Assembly: GCA_964441755.1 (NCBI GenBank)
Contig: CAYTVG010000006.1
Location: forward strand, 62,001-126,000
Reading direction: 5' to 3'
Source of the DNA: JAUMBM01 sp964441755
Lineage (GTDB): Bacteria > Bacteroidota > Bacteroidia > Chitinophagales > Saprospiraceae
Length of the DNA: 64,000 nucleotides
How positions within the stretch are numbered: the first letter of the stretch is position 1; every line of letters starts with the position of its first letter. Under the pieces are notes generated by a model that was given only the letters and a program-made list of their open reading frames with translations, did not search any database and was not told the DNA's origin. Made by a program: the position numbers and the translations under genes. Shown here in pieces: positions 42,918 to 51,277 of this stretch.

Positions 42918-44339
42918 TCAATCACTTGTGGCGGCGGCCGCCTCTTCGCGCCATTCGCGGAAGAGCGCGTGGCTTTTATCGGGAAAAAGAAAGCTGCCCA
43001 GCAGCATGCCTGCCACACTGGCCAGCAGGCCGGGAAGGATGGGCTGTGTGTGGTCGTAGTAGCTGCAAATCATCCATACCAGCATGCCCAGGCTCACCGA
43101 TGCCAGCGCTCCCTTGTCGGACGCCTTTTTCCAGTAAAGACCTGCTGCCAGCGGCACAAACAGAGCCACCAGGCTGAGCGAACTCGACTGCTCTGCCAGC
43201 TTAAAAATATTGGACTCGCGGCCGGCCATGAGGGCCGAACAAAGTGCCACGCCCAGCACGCTCAGGCGCATGATGCGCAGCAACTGCTTATCTGTGAGGT
43301 TGGAAAAATAAGGCCTGATGAGGTTTTCACCTATGACTGTGGCAGGCGCCAGCATAGCGCCCGAAGTGGTACTCAAAATGGCTGACAGCAAAGCGCCAAA
43401 AAACAAGATTTGCAGCATTCCACTGCCATGCTCCAGCACCATGCGCGGAATGAGCATCTGGTGCTCATCGTCGTTCATGCCGGGATACAGAAATTTGCCC
43501 CACAAACCAATGAATAAGGGGATAAAACCAATCACGAGATACATTACAGCAGCAATGTAAGAAGCCCTGACAGCCGTATTTTCCGACTTAGCTGCCATAA
43601 TGCGCTGAAATATGTCTTGTTGTGGTATTGACCCCAAGCCGACAGTTATCCAGGCACCGATATAAAGACTTATGCTCCCCCAGTTGCCCTCGGGCAAAAA
43701 ATTAAAAAACCCCGCCGGCTGGGCATTGATGACCGGCATGAAGCCCCCCGCCTGCTGATACATCTGCCAGCCCAGCGCCAGCAAGCCAATGATGATCATG
43801 ATCGACTGAAAAAAATCGGTAATCGAGACCGCCCACATACCCCCGATGTAGGTATACACCACTACAATGAAAGCACACAACGCTATGCCGTACGACAACT
43901 CAATACCCGCCAGCGTTTTGAGTACATAGGACATGGCCACCAATTGCGCTGCAATCCAGCCAAAATACGAAGGTACCATACATACGGCCGAGATAAATTC
44001 CGTGCGATGAGAAAACCGGCGTCTAAAAAAATCATTGAATGTAAGCACATTGAGCCGGTACAGCGGTCGTGCAAAAAACCAGCCTACCAAAAATAAGCAG
44101 AGAGAAGCCCCAAAAGGATCTTTAATCACCGCCAGCAGGCCGCCCTGTACAAATTCGCTGGAAGACCCCATGATGGTTTCGGAACCAAACCAGGTAGCGA
44201 ATAAAGCCGAAGCAGCCAATGCTAGCGGCAGGCCCCGACCTGCAATCACGTAATCCCGGGTAGATTTTACCCGGCGGCTGGCCCATACGCCTATGGCCAG
44301 CGTAACCAGCAGATAAACAGCAATAAACCCTAGAAGCAT
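42918..44339 (-). CDS. Sodium:solute symporter family protein
   Basis: A 473-residue inner-membrane transporter of the SSF (SLC5-like) family, with about 12-13 transmembrane segments, using the sodium gradient to import a small solute. Family-typical parts are YVIAGRGLPLALAASALFATWFG cut here to its core GRGLPLALAASALFATWFG, VYTYIGGMWAVSITDFFQ, and LFFGALLSAILSTTSGAMLAPATV, which should form the second sodium site region. The substrate (sugar, amino acid, proline or other) cannot be read from sequence. It is a single minus-strand gene divergent from the PD40 protein, with a long hairpin in the shared upstream region. Confidence 0.92.
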   Translation of the reverse strand: MLLGFIAVYLLVTLAIGVWASRRVKSTRDYVIAGRGLPLALAASALFATWFGSETIMGSSSEFVQGGLLAVIKDPFGASLCLFLVGWFFARPLYRLNVLTFNDFFRRRFSHRTEFISAVCMVPSYFGWIAAQLVAMSYVLKTLAGIELSYGIALCAFIVVVYTYIGGMWAVSITDFFQSIMIIIGLLALGWQMYQQAGGFMPVINAQPAGFFNFLPEGNWGSISLYIGAWITVGLGSIPQQDIFQRIMAAKSENTAVRASYIAAVMYLVIGFIPLFIGLWGKFLYPGMNDDEHQMLIPRMVLEHGSGMLQILFFGALLSAILSTTSGAMLAPATVIGENLIRPYFSNLTDKQLLRIMRLSVLGVALCSALMAGRESNIFKLAEQSSSLSLVALFVPLAAGLYWKKASDKGALASVSLGMLVWMICSYYDHTQPILPGLLASVAGMLLGSFLFPDKSHALFREWREEAAAATSD

Positions 44340-44379
44340 TCCACACCCGTTTTGAGCCGGGAAAAATACTGCAATTTAT

Positions 44380-44434
44380 TAAGAGCGTATTCAGGATTTT
44401 TTGCCTGAGGCAAAAAATCCTGAATACGCTCTTA
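44380..44434. repeat. Long perfect hairpin between divergent genes
   Basis: TAAGAGCGTATTCAGGATTT... with perfect 26-bp arms and loop TGA. It is 40 bases upstream of the symporter start and 85 bases upstream of the PD40 protein start. Unlike all other hairpins of this window it does not follow any gene end, so a terminator role for a known gene does not fit. Confidence 0.8.
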
Positions 44435-44519
44435 GACTTTTATATTTTTTTTGCTGTTTTATAAGTATGTTACACGCCCTGTATTGTCAGGTCGCCATCT
44501 ACCATAAAAATTGAATACC

Positions 44520-47500
44520 ATGGCCAGGAGCGCATCCCATTTGATTACGTTTGTGCTGGTGATGCTTAGCTTCTCCCTCGAAGCACAATATTTCGGGAGA
44601 AACAAACCCAACTATGAGACCTTTGAGTTTGAAGTACTGCGCTCTCCGCACTTTACGCTTTACCACTACCTCCGCAATGAAGCCGTAGCTGAGCAGTTTC
44701 TCGGACAAGCGGAAGAGTGGTACAGCCTGCATCAGTTTGTACTGCGCGATACCATTGAGGAATCCAATCCTATCGTCCTGTACGGCAACCACGCCGATTT
44801 TCAGCAGACCAATACGGTAGGCGGCAACATTGGTGTGGGCACCGGGGGTGTTACCGAAGCCTTCAAAAACCGGGTGGTGATGCCCATAGCGATGAGCAAC
44901 CAGCAGACGCACCATGTACTGGGGCACGAGTTGGTTCACGCTTTTCAGTACAACATGATTCTCAAGGGCGACTCCACCTCGATGCGCAACCTCGGCAACC
45001 TGTCGTTGTGGATGATTGAAGGGCTGGCCGAATACCTGTCGATAGGCGGCGTGGATGCGCATACCGCCATGTGGATGCGGGATGCGGTACTGCACGATGA
45101 CGTGCCCAGCCTGCGGCAGCTCAACAACCCCCGCTACTTCCCTTACCGCTACGGCCAGGTTTTCTGGGCCTTCGTCACCGGGCTGGCGGGCGATGACGTT
45201 ATAGAGCCTCTATTTACGGGTACTGCCAAATATGGCTTTGACATTGCCTGTCAGCTGTACCTGAAGATGAGCAGCGACAACCTGTCGACCCTTTGGGTCA
45301 GTGCCATCACCAACCACTACAAGCCCTATCTGGGCGACCAGAAGGAACGCTTTGTCGGCAAGGTCATTGCCGGTACGGACCAGGCCGGTCGACTCAACAT
45401 ATCGCCGGAGATCAGCCCTGACGGTCGCTACCTTATTTTCATGTCAGAGCGGGACGTCTTTGGCATAGACCTGTTTTTGGCTGAAGCCCGCAGCGGAGAG
45501 ATCATCCGCAAGGTGGCTTCTGCCACCCGCAGCGGTCACATTGACGACTTCAACTACATAGAATCCTCCGGCACCTGGAATCCGCGAAGCAATCAGTTTG
45601 CTTTTGTAGGTGTCTCTAAAGGAGAAAATATACTGATAATCAAGGATACAGAAACCGGAAGATCGATCAGCGAAACGCCGCTGCCCGGTATTCCGGCCTT
45701 TAGCAATCCGGCCTGGTCACCCGACGGGCGCAGTATTGTGGTAGTAGGGCTGGTAGACGGGCAGACAGACCTTTACCAGTATGAGTTGCGCAGCCAGAAG
45801 GTAACGCGGCTTACCAACGACCGCTATGCCGAGCTTCACCCCAGTTGGTCGGCCGATGGCAGCCGGCTGTTTTTCAGTACCGACCGGCTGAGTCTGGACC
45901 GCGGCATACGCACAGCAGGCAAGCTGACCCACAACCTGGCTTCGCTGGAGCCCGGCAGCGGTCAGCAGCAGCAGTACGATATTTTTCCGGGTGCTGACAA
46001 CCTCAATCCGCGGGAGGATGCCAATGGCCACCTCCTTTTCATCTCTGACCGGGATGGTTTTCGCAACCTATACCGCTACATACCCGGCACCGACTCCGTT
46101 TTTCAGCAGACAGATCTGTTGACCGGCGTGAGCGGTATCACCCATTTTTCGCCAGCTTTTAGTGTTGACCGCAGGCGCAACCGCGTGGTGTACACCTATT
46201 TTAGTCAGCAAGGTTACCGTATCTACCAAGCCGATGCCGAAGATATGCTCAACAAGGCTGTTGACCCACGCGCGGTGGACATGGAGGCTGCCCGTCTGCC
46301 GCGAGTAAACCCCAGAGCGCCGCTGGTGGTTGACGAGCAGTTGGCCCAACTGAAGGCGGAAGCTCCGGCGCCCCTGTCCATGACCAAGGAATCCTACCGC
46401 CCCAAATTTCAGCTCGACTACGTCGGCGGGGGTGCGGGTGTGGGTGTTGGTACCAATAACGTTTTTGGCACCACAAATGCCTTAGTCGGCGGCATCGACC
46501 TGCTATTTAGCGACATGGTTGGCAACAACCAACTGATGAGCAGCCTGTCCCTCAACGGAGAGATTACCGATTTTGGTGGTGCGCTGACCTACATCAACCG
46601 CAAGCAGCGGGTATCGTGGGGGGCGTCGCTCTCGCACTTCCCCTTTCGCAGCTTGTCGGGGCTTGAATTTGAGCCCCTGGATACGGTGACCGTCGGCAAC
46701 CAGTCGGGGCTTTTCGACCGCAGCTCCTACTTCCTCAACCGGCTTTTTCAGGATCAGCTGGGCTTTTTTGCGCAGTATCCGTTCAGCACCACTTTCCGCC
46801 TGGAGACGAGTGCCTCTTTTGCGATATACAGCAACCGGGTGGATCGGTATGACACCTACTACTATCCGGGTACGTTCCTGTTTTTTGCGCAGCAGCGCGA
46901 GCGCGTTGAGCGCGGAGGCGGCTTCAGCCTGGGGCGGGCTGAGCTGGCTGCCGTTGGCGACAAGTCCTATTTTGGCCTCACCTCCCCCCTCAGCGGCAGC
47001 CGTTACCGGCTGGGGGTGGAGCAATTTTTCAGCGACTTTCAGTTTACGGCCCTTACAGCCGACTATCGGAAGTATCACTTTTTCAGGCCGGTAGGGCTGG
47101 CCTTCCGCGTGCTGCACTACGGGCGCTACGGCAAGAGTGCCAACGAACTATTCCCGCTCTACCTGGGCACTCCCTGGTATTTGCGCGGGCTCAACAACGA
47201 GACAGCCGAGCAGATACTGCTGGCCAACGGCCGCGACTTTGAGGACCTGCTGGGCTCGCGGGTGCTGGTTGCCAATGCCGAGATACGCATACCCCTGAGT
47301 GGTCCCCGGGAGCTGGCGCTCATACCGGCGGCAGGATTTCTGTCTGACATCAACTTTTTCATTGACGGCGGGGTGGCGTGGTACCTGTTTGACCAGCTCA
47401 GCGGCCCTATCTATCGCCTGGGCGACGACGGGCAGCCGCTGCCCGATCCGCAGACGGGGCTGCCCATCGTCGTGTATCGCGAAGCCAGACCCCTGTACAC

Positions 47501-47633
47501 CACGGGGGTATCGTTGCGTATCAATGTCTTCGGCTCCATGGTGGTCGAGCCCTACTACGCCATCCCCCTGCTCAAGCCGGCTGAGGGCGTTCGCAGGGGC
47601 AGTTTTGGCATCAACCTGCTACCCGGATGGTAG
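44520..47633 (+). CDS. Exported metalloprotease-like / PD40 propeller / Omp85-like barrel protein
   Basis: A 1037-residue multi-domain envelope protein. A signal peptide (about residues 1-22) is followed by a gluzincin-type domain with HELVH at residues 136-140 and a downstream EGLAEY that could supply the third zinc ligand. TolB-like PD40 propeller repeats come next (ISPEISPDGRYLIFMSE, NPAWSPDGRSIVVVG, HPSWSADGSRLFFST). A C-terminal region from about residue 630 resembles the barrel of bacterial surface antigen/Omp85 proteins (LGTPWYLRGLNNE, INFFIDGGVAWYL, VEPYYAIPLLKP). The ATG at 44520 is preferred over an upstream TTG. The stop overlaps the xerD start (ATGGTAG). It is likely an outer-membrane protein; its substrate is unknown. 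Confidence 0.78.
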   Translation: MARSASHLITFVLVMLSFSLEAQYFGRNKPNYETFEFEVLRSPHFTLYHYLRNEAVAEQFLGQAEEWYSLHQFVLRDTIEESNPIVLYGNHADFQQTNTVGGNIGVGTGGVTEAFKNRVVMPIAMSNQQTHHVLGHELVHAFQYNMILKGDSTSMRNLGNLSLWMIEGLAEYLSIGGVDAHTAMWMRDAVLHDDVPSLRQLNNPRYFPYRYGQVFWAFVTGLAGDDVIEPLFTGTAKYGFDIACQLYLKMSSDNLSTLWVSAITNHYKPYLGDQKERFVGKVIAGTDQAGRLNISPEISPDGRYLIFMSERDVFGIDLFLAEARSGEIIRKVASATRSGHIDDFNYIESSGTWNPRSNQFAFVGVSKGENILIIKDTETGRSISETPLPGIPAFSNPAWSPDGRSIVVVGLVDGQTDLYQYELRSQKVTRLTNDRYAELHPSWSADGSRLFFSTDRLSLDRGIRTAGKLTHNLASLEPGSGQQQQYDIFPGADNLNPREDANGHLLFISDRDGFRNLYRYIPGTDSVFQQTDLLTGVSGITHFSPAFSVDRRRNRVVYTYFSQQGYRIYQADAEDMLNKAVDPRAVDMEAARLPRVNPRAPLVVDEQLAQLKAEAPAPLSMTKESYRPKFQLDYVGGGAGVGVGTNNVFGTTNALVGGIDLLFSDMVGNNQLMSSLSLNGEITDFGGALTYINRKQRVSWGASLSHFPFRSLSGLEFEPLDTVTVGNQSGLFDRSSYFLNRLFQDQLGFFAQYPFSTTFRLETSASFAIYSNRVDRYDTYYYPGTFLFFAQQRERVERGGGFSLGRAELAAVGDKSYFGLTSPLSGSRYRLGVEQFFSDFQFTALTADYRKYHFFRPVGLAFRVLHYGRYGKSANELFPLYLGTPWYLRGLNNETAEQILLANGRDFEDLLGSRVLVANAEIRIPLSGPRELALIPAAGFLSDINFFIDGGVAWYLFDQLSGPIYRLGDDGQPLPDPQTGLPIVVYREARPLYTTGVSLRINVFGSMVVEPYYAIPLLKPAEGVRRGSFGINLLPGW

Positions 47634-48613
47634 GCTCTACCCCTCCGGAGCAGGCGCTGCCGGCTGCTCCCCTGAGCTGGGAGGCAGCGCAGGAGCAGTT
47701 TGTTGCCCACCTGACGCTGGAGCGCAACCTGTCGCCCAACACCCTTGATGCCTATGGGCGCGACCTGCAAAAGCTGTCGGCCTACCTGGCGCTGGCGGCG
47801 CCGGCGCTGGGACCTGTGACTGTTGGGCAGCAGCAGCTGACCGATTTTTTGGGTTATCTGGCGTCGCTCTCTTTAGACAAGCGTACACAGGCGCGGATAT
47901 TGTCGGCCCTGCACACTTTTTTTCGCTACCTGCAGGCTGAAGACCTGCGGATTGACGACCCCAGCGAGTTGCTGCAAAGTCCGCGGCTTGACCGCCACCT
48001 GCCCGAGGTGCTGGCTTTTGAAGAAATACAGGCCATGCTGTCGACCATAGACCTAAGCCAGCCGCACGGGCTGCGCAACCGGGCCATGCTCGAGACCCTG
48101 TATGCCTGCGGGCTGCGCGTCAGTGAGCTTACCTCTCTCAAGATCAGTCACTTGTTTTTCGACGATGGTTTCATAAAAATTATTGGCAAGGGCAATAAGG
48201 AGCGTTTTGTGCCCATAGGTGAGGAAGCGATGAAGCACATTGGCTACTACCTGACGGGGGTGCGGCAGCACCTTCCTGTGGTCAAAAAAGGCGCTGAGAA
48301 CATTGTTTTTTTGAATCGCCGCGGAGGACCCCTTAGTCGGGTGATGGTATTTGAGATTGTCAAAAGCTGTGCCGAGGCTGCGGGCATCCGCAAGGTGGTG
48401 AGTCCGCATACATTCCGCCACTCGTTTGCTACGCATTTGGTGGAGGGGGGGGCTGATTTGAGGGCGGTGCAGGAGATGCTTGGGCATGAGTCGATTATTA
48501 CTACGGAGATTTATACGCATTTGGATACGCAGTATTTGCGGGATACGGTTTTGCGGTTTCATCCGCGGAATAGTTTTTTGGCAGCTGACGCTGCTAAAAA
48601 ACTAGAAGAGTGA
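47627..48613 (+). CDS. xerD: XerD-like tyrosine recombinase
   Basis: A 328-residue site-specific recombinase of the XerC/XerD type, which resolves chromosome dimers at dif. All catalytic residues are present: Arg164 (CGLRVSELTS), Lys188 (GKGNKERFVP), His261 and Arg264 (HTFRHSFATHL), His287 (LGHESIITTEIY) and Tyr296. An N-terminal SAM-like DNA-binding domain spans about residues 17-105. The start overlaps the upstream PD40 gene by seven bases. The last 13 residues, after HPRN, are encoded within the first hairpin unit of the following repeat array, so the natural C-terminus may have been changed by it. Confidence 0.95.
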   Translation: MVGSTPPEQALPAAPLSWEAAQEQFVAHLTLERNLSPNTLDAYGRDLQKLSAYLALAAPALGPVTVGQQQLTDFLGYLASLSLDKRTQARILSALHTFFRYLQAEDLRIDDPSELLQSPRLDRHLPEVLAFEEIQAMLSTIDLSQPHGLRNRAMLETLYACGLRVSELTSLKISHLFFDDGFIKIIGKGNKERFVPIGEEAMKHIGYYLTGVRQHLPVVKKGAENIVFLNRRGGPLSRVMVFEIVKSCAEAAGIRKVVSPHTFRHSFATHLVEGGADLRAVQEMLGHESIITTEIYTHLDTQYLRDTVLRFHPRNSFLAADAAKKLEE

Positions 48614-48771
48614 GTTTGTATTTTTATTTTTTTTCAAAAATAAAAATATTGGGGGTGGTTTTTGGGCAGCTGACGCTGCCAAAAAACTAGAAGAGTGAGT
48701 TTGTATTTTTATTTTTTTTCAAAAATAAAAATACTGGGGGTGGTTTTTGGGCGGCAACGGCCGCCAAAAAC
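48571..48771. repeat. Tandem 85-bp hairpin units at the xerD 3' end
   Basis: About 2.3 copies with an 85-bp period. Copies 1 and 2 differ at about two positions. Each has a GC-cored hairpin (TTTTTTGGCAGC-TGAC-GCTGCTAAAAAA; second copy TTTTTGGGCAGC) and an AT-rich hairpin (GTATTTTTATTTTTTTTC / AAAAATAAAAAT). A third GC-cored hairpin, 48742-48771, has a changed core (GGGCGGCAACGGCCGCC). Copy 1 covers the xerD stop codon. Confidence 0.88.
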
Positions 48772-48838
48772 GCATCGCGCAGTATGTTTTTTGAATTATT
48801 GAGAAAAAAAACAGATCTTATCGGCAAATTATGCGACG

Positions 48839-50044
48839 ATGATACCAGCACTACGAAATAAGTACAACAGCCAATTCCGGCAGCAGGATTATGAGGCGAT
48901 GATGGACTGGCTGAGTGCGCAGCACCAGCACAGGCCACCCTTTCCGGTTGCGGAGACGCCTGTTTTCATACCGGCTTCTCTTCGCGAGAAATTGCTGACG
49001 GGCTGTGAGGACGTGGTATCCGTCATTACCCGGCCTGATTTTATGGACCGGTCGGCAGCAGCCATACCCGCTGATTTATTCGTTGCCGGCGACAGTCCGG
49101 ACACGCCCTTTCTGCAGATAGATTTTGGTATATGCCAGGACGAAGCGAGTGGAGAATACTACCCACAGCTCATTGAAGCCCAGGGGTTTCCCTCCCTGTA
49201 CTTCTTTCAGGCACTGCTGGCGAAATCCTATCGGCGCCATTTTTCCATCCCTGACGACTATACCCACTTATTCCATGGCCTCGATGAGGCAACCTACATT
49301 GACAAGCTCAGAAAGCTGATCACAGCTGACTGTGACCCGGAGAATGTCATCCTGCTGGAAGTAGAGCCTGACAAGCAGGCCACGCGCATAGATTTTTACG
49401 CCACCCGTGACCTGCTGGGCGTGCAGCCGGTATGCCTGAGCCAGCTGCGGCGCGAAGGCCGCAAGCTTTTTTACCCAAAAGACGGCCGCTGGATACCTGT
49501 GCACCGCATCTACAACCGCGTCATTTTTGACGAGCTGCAGCAGCGCACAGACCTCCCGCGGCAGTTTAACCTCACGGAGCCTGTTGATGTGAGCTGGGCG
49601 GGACATCCCAACTGGTTTTTCCGGCTCAGCAAGCACACACTGCCGATGATACAGAGCCCCTACGCCCCCGAATCCGTACTCGTAAGCGAGCTGAGCAGCC
49701 TGCCGGCCGACCTGTCGCAATACGTACTCAAGCCCCTCTATTCTTTTGCGGGCGCGGGCGTAGTGCTCGATCCGACTGCTGCACAGATTGAACAGTTGCG
49801 GGACCCGCAGCACTACATTTTGCAGCGGAAGGTGCAGTACGCCCCGGTGATACCTACCCCCGACGGCTTTTCCAAGTGCGAAATACGCATCATGATGCTG
49901 TGGGAGCCCGGCGCAGCACGGCCGCAAGCGGCCTGCAACCTGATACGACTCAGCAAAGGCATTATGACCGGCGTGCGCTACAACAAAGACAAGACCTGGG
50001 TAGGCGGCAGCGTAGGTTTTTTTGAACCCATGCCCCAGCGATAA
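48839..50044 (+). CDS. ATP-grasp-like protein, function unknown
   Basis: A 401-residue cytoplasmic protein that I do not recognise with certainty. The C-terminal third has features of an ATP-grasp nucleotide site: YVLKPLYSFAGAGVVLD (Lys and glycine-rich loop, near residue 300), YILQRKVQY, and KCEIRIMMLW followed by a final Gly-rich LSKGIMTGVRYNK. The middle (PQLIEAQGFPSLYFFQALL) resembles parts of circularly permuted ATP-grasp enzymes such as the glutathionylspermidine synthase group. An amide- or peptide-bond-forming ligase is possible. It lies after the xerD hairpin array and 50 bases before a glycosyltransferase on the same strand. Confidence 0.6.
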   Translation: MIPALRNKYNSQFRQQDYEAMMDWLSAQHQHRPPFPVAETPVFIPASLREKLLTGCEDVVSVITRPDFMDRSAAAIPADLFVAGDSPDTPFLQIDFGICQDEASGEYYPQLIEAQGFPSLYFFQALLAKSYRRHFSIPDDYTHLFHGLDEATYIDKLRKLITADCDPENVILLEVEPDKQATRIDFYATRDLLGVQPVCLSQLRREGRKLFYPKDGRWIPVHRIYNRVIFDELQQRTDLPRQFNLTEPVDVSWAGHPNWFFRLSKHTLPMIQSPYAPESVLVSELSSLPADLSQYVLKPLYSFAGAGVVLDPTAAQIEQLRDPQHYILQRKVQYAPVIPTPDGFSKCEIRIMMLWEPGAARPQAACNLIRLSKGIMTGVRYNKDKTWVGGSVGFFEPMPQR

Positions 50045-50094
50045 GCCCCGAGAATCAGGCTGCTGACAGCAATCCGCACAATGACACCAGCAAC

Positions 50095-51219
50095 ATGTAT
50101 CGATTAGGTTACGACGCCAAACGGCTGTTTAATAACTTTACGGGTCTGGGCAACTACAGCCGGACGCTCCTTCGGGACCTGGCGGCTTTTTACCCCGACA
50201 ATGCCTACTTTTTGTACAGCCCCCGGCTGGTCAAAAATCAGGAAACGCAATTTTTCATCAACAGCCCGCTCTTCAATGTGGAAACCCCGCCACCAGGGCG
50301 GCGGCTGTTGTGGCGCACGACCGGCATACGGCGCGAGCTGGACAGGCACCGCGTACAACTGTACCACGGGCTCAGCCACGAGATACCCATCGGGCTGAAT
50401 GCGCGCAAGACACCCAGCGTGGTCACCATCCACGACCTGATCTTTTACCACTACCCCCATCAGTACCGCTGGGCAGACCGGCAACTGTACGACTTCAAAT
50501 TCAGGTATGCCTGTCAGCACGCTACCCGGATTGTCGCCATCAGCGAAGCCACCAAGCAGGACATCATTCGCTTTTACGGCATACCGGAAGAAAAAATAAC
50601 CGTCATCTACCAGTCTGTACACCAGCGATTTTTTCAGGAAAAGTCGCAAAAGACGCTGGATGCCGTCGTCAGCAAGTACAAGCTCCCCAGCAACTACCTG
50701 TTTTTTGTAGGATCGCTCATTGAGCGAAAAAACTTGCTCGGCATCGTCAAAGCCCTGGCGTTGCTCCCCAAAGAAGACCGGCTGCCGCTGGTCATTGTGG
50801 GCGAAGGCGACAGCTACAAACAGCAGGTCATCAGCTACGCACGCGTACACGGACTGCTGCCACTGCTGCACTTCATACGCCCTGATTTCGAAGACTTTCC
50901 GGCGCTCTACCAACAAGCCGATATATTCCTCTATCCCTCTTTTTACGAAGGCTTTGGCATCCCGGTGCTGGAAGCCCTGTACAGTGAAACCCCCGTCATC
51001 ACTTCCAACATATCTTCTCTGCCCGAAGCCGCCGGCAGCAGCTCCTACCTCGTAGATCCGCAACAGCCCGAAGCCATTGCCGAAGGCATACAGACGCTGC
51101 TTCGGGATGAGGCCCTGCGGGCCCGCATGGTTCGCGAAGGCTTTGCACATGCCTCCCGGTTTCGGGGCGAATCCTTGTCTGCCCAGCTTATGCAACTATA
51201 CAGTTCGATTTTAGATTAG
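50095..51219 (+). CDS. Family 4 glycosyltransferase
   Basis: A 374-residue retaining glycosyltransferase of the GT-B fold. The N-terminal half has TGLGNYSRTLLRDLAA and VVTIHDLIFYHYPHQY. The C-terminal half carries YLFFVGSLIERKNLLGIVKA and the GT4 signature PSFYEGFGIPVLEALYSETP (E-x7-E, about residues 283-302). It would transfer a sugar from a nucleotide donor onto a surface glycan or lipid; the acceptor is unknown. It follows the ATP-grasp-like gene by 50 bases. Its stop codon lies inside the DtxR-box-like palindrome in front of the next gene. Confidence 0.92.
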   Translation: MYRLGYDAKRLFNNFTGLGNYSRTLLRDLAAFYPDNAYFLYSPRLVKNQETQFFINSPLFNVETPPPGRRLLWRTTGIRRELDRHRVQLYHGLSHEIPIGLNARKTPSVVTIHDLIFYHYPHQYRWADRQLYDFKFRYACQHATRIVAISEATKQDIIRFYGIPEEKITVIYQSVHQRFFQEKSQKTLDAVVSKYKLPSNYLFFVGSLIERKNLLGIVKALALLPKEDRLPLVIVGEGDSYKQQVISYARVHGLLPLLHFIRPDFEDFPALYQQADIFLYPSFYEGFGIPVLEALYSETPVITSNISSLPEAAGSSSYLVDPQQPEAIAEGIQTLLRDEALRARMVREGFAHASRFRGESLSAQLMQLYSSILD

Positions 51220-51229
51220 TCTAAATATT
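51211..51229. promoter_or_regulatory. DtxR-box-like palindrome before the permease-DtxR fusion gene
   Basis: TTAGATTAGTCTAAATATT resembles the DtxR/IdeR operator TTAGGTTAGSCTAACCTAA in its left 14 positions and contains the inverted repeat TTAGA/TCTAA. It lies just upstream of the promoter of a gene whose product carries a DtxR domain, and it covers the stop codon of the glycosyltransferase. Confidence 0.5.
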
Positions 51230-51258
51230 GATTTTGATTAACTAAAATCGTACCTTTG
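51230..51258 (+). promoter_or_regulatory. Second palindrome and -7 box of the permease-DtxR gene
   Basis: GATTTTGATTAACTAAAATC (51230-51249) is a palindrome with 8 of 10 pairs matched. TACCTTTG (51251-51258), an exact TAnnTTTG box, follows directly, 20 bases before the ATG. A repressor bound here would block RNA polymerase. Confidence 0.5.
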
Positions 51259-51277
51259 ATGCAGATAATCACTGGGT

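Noticed and set aside
42744..48771. CRISPR-like arrays at 42744 and 48571
   Set aside because: The repeats are only two or three units with no spacers between them, and no cas genes are nearby. They are tandem duplications of hairpins.
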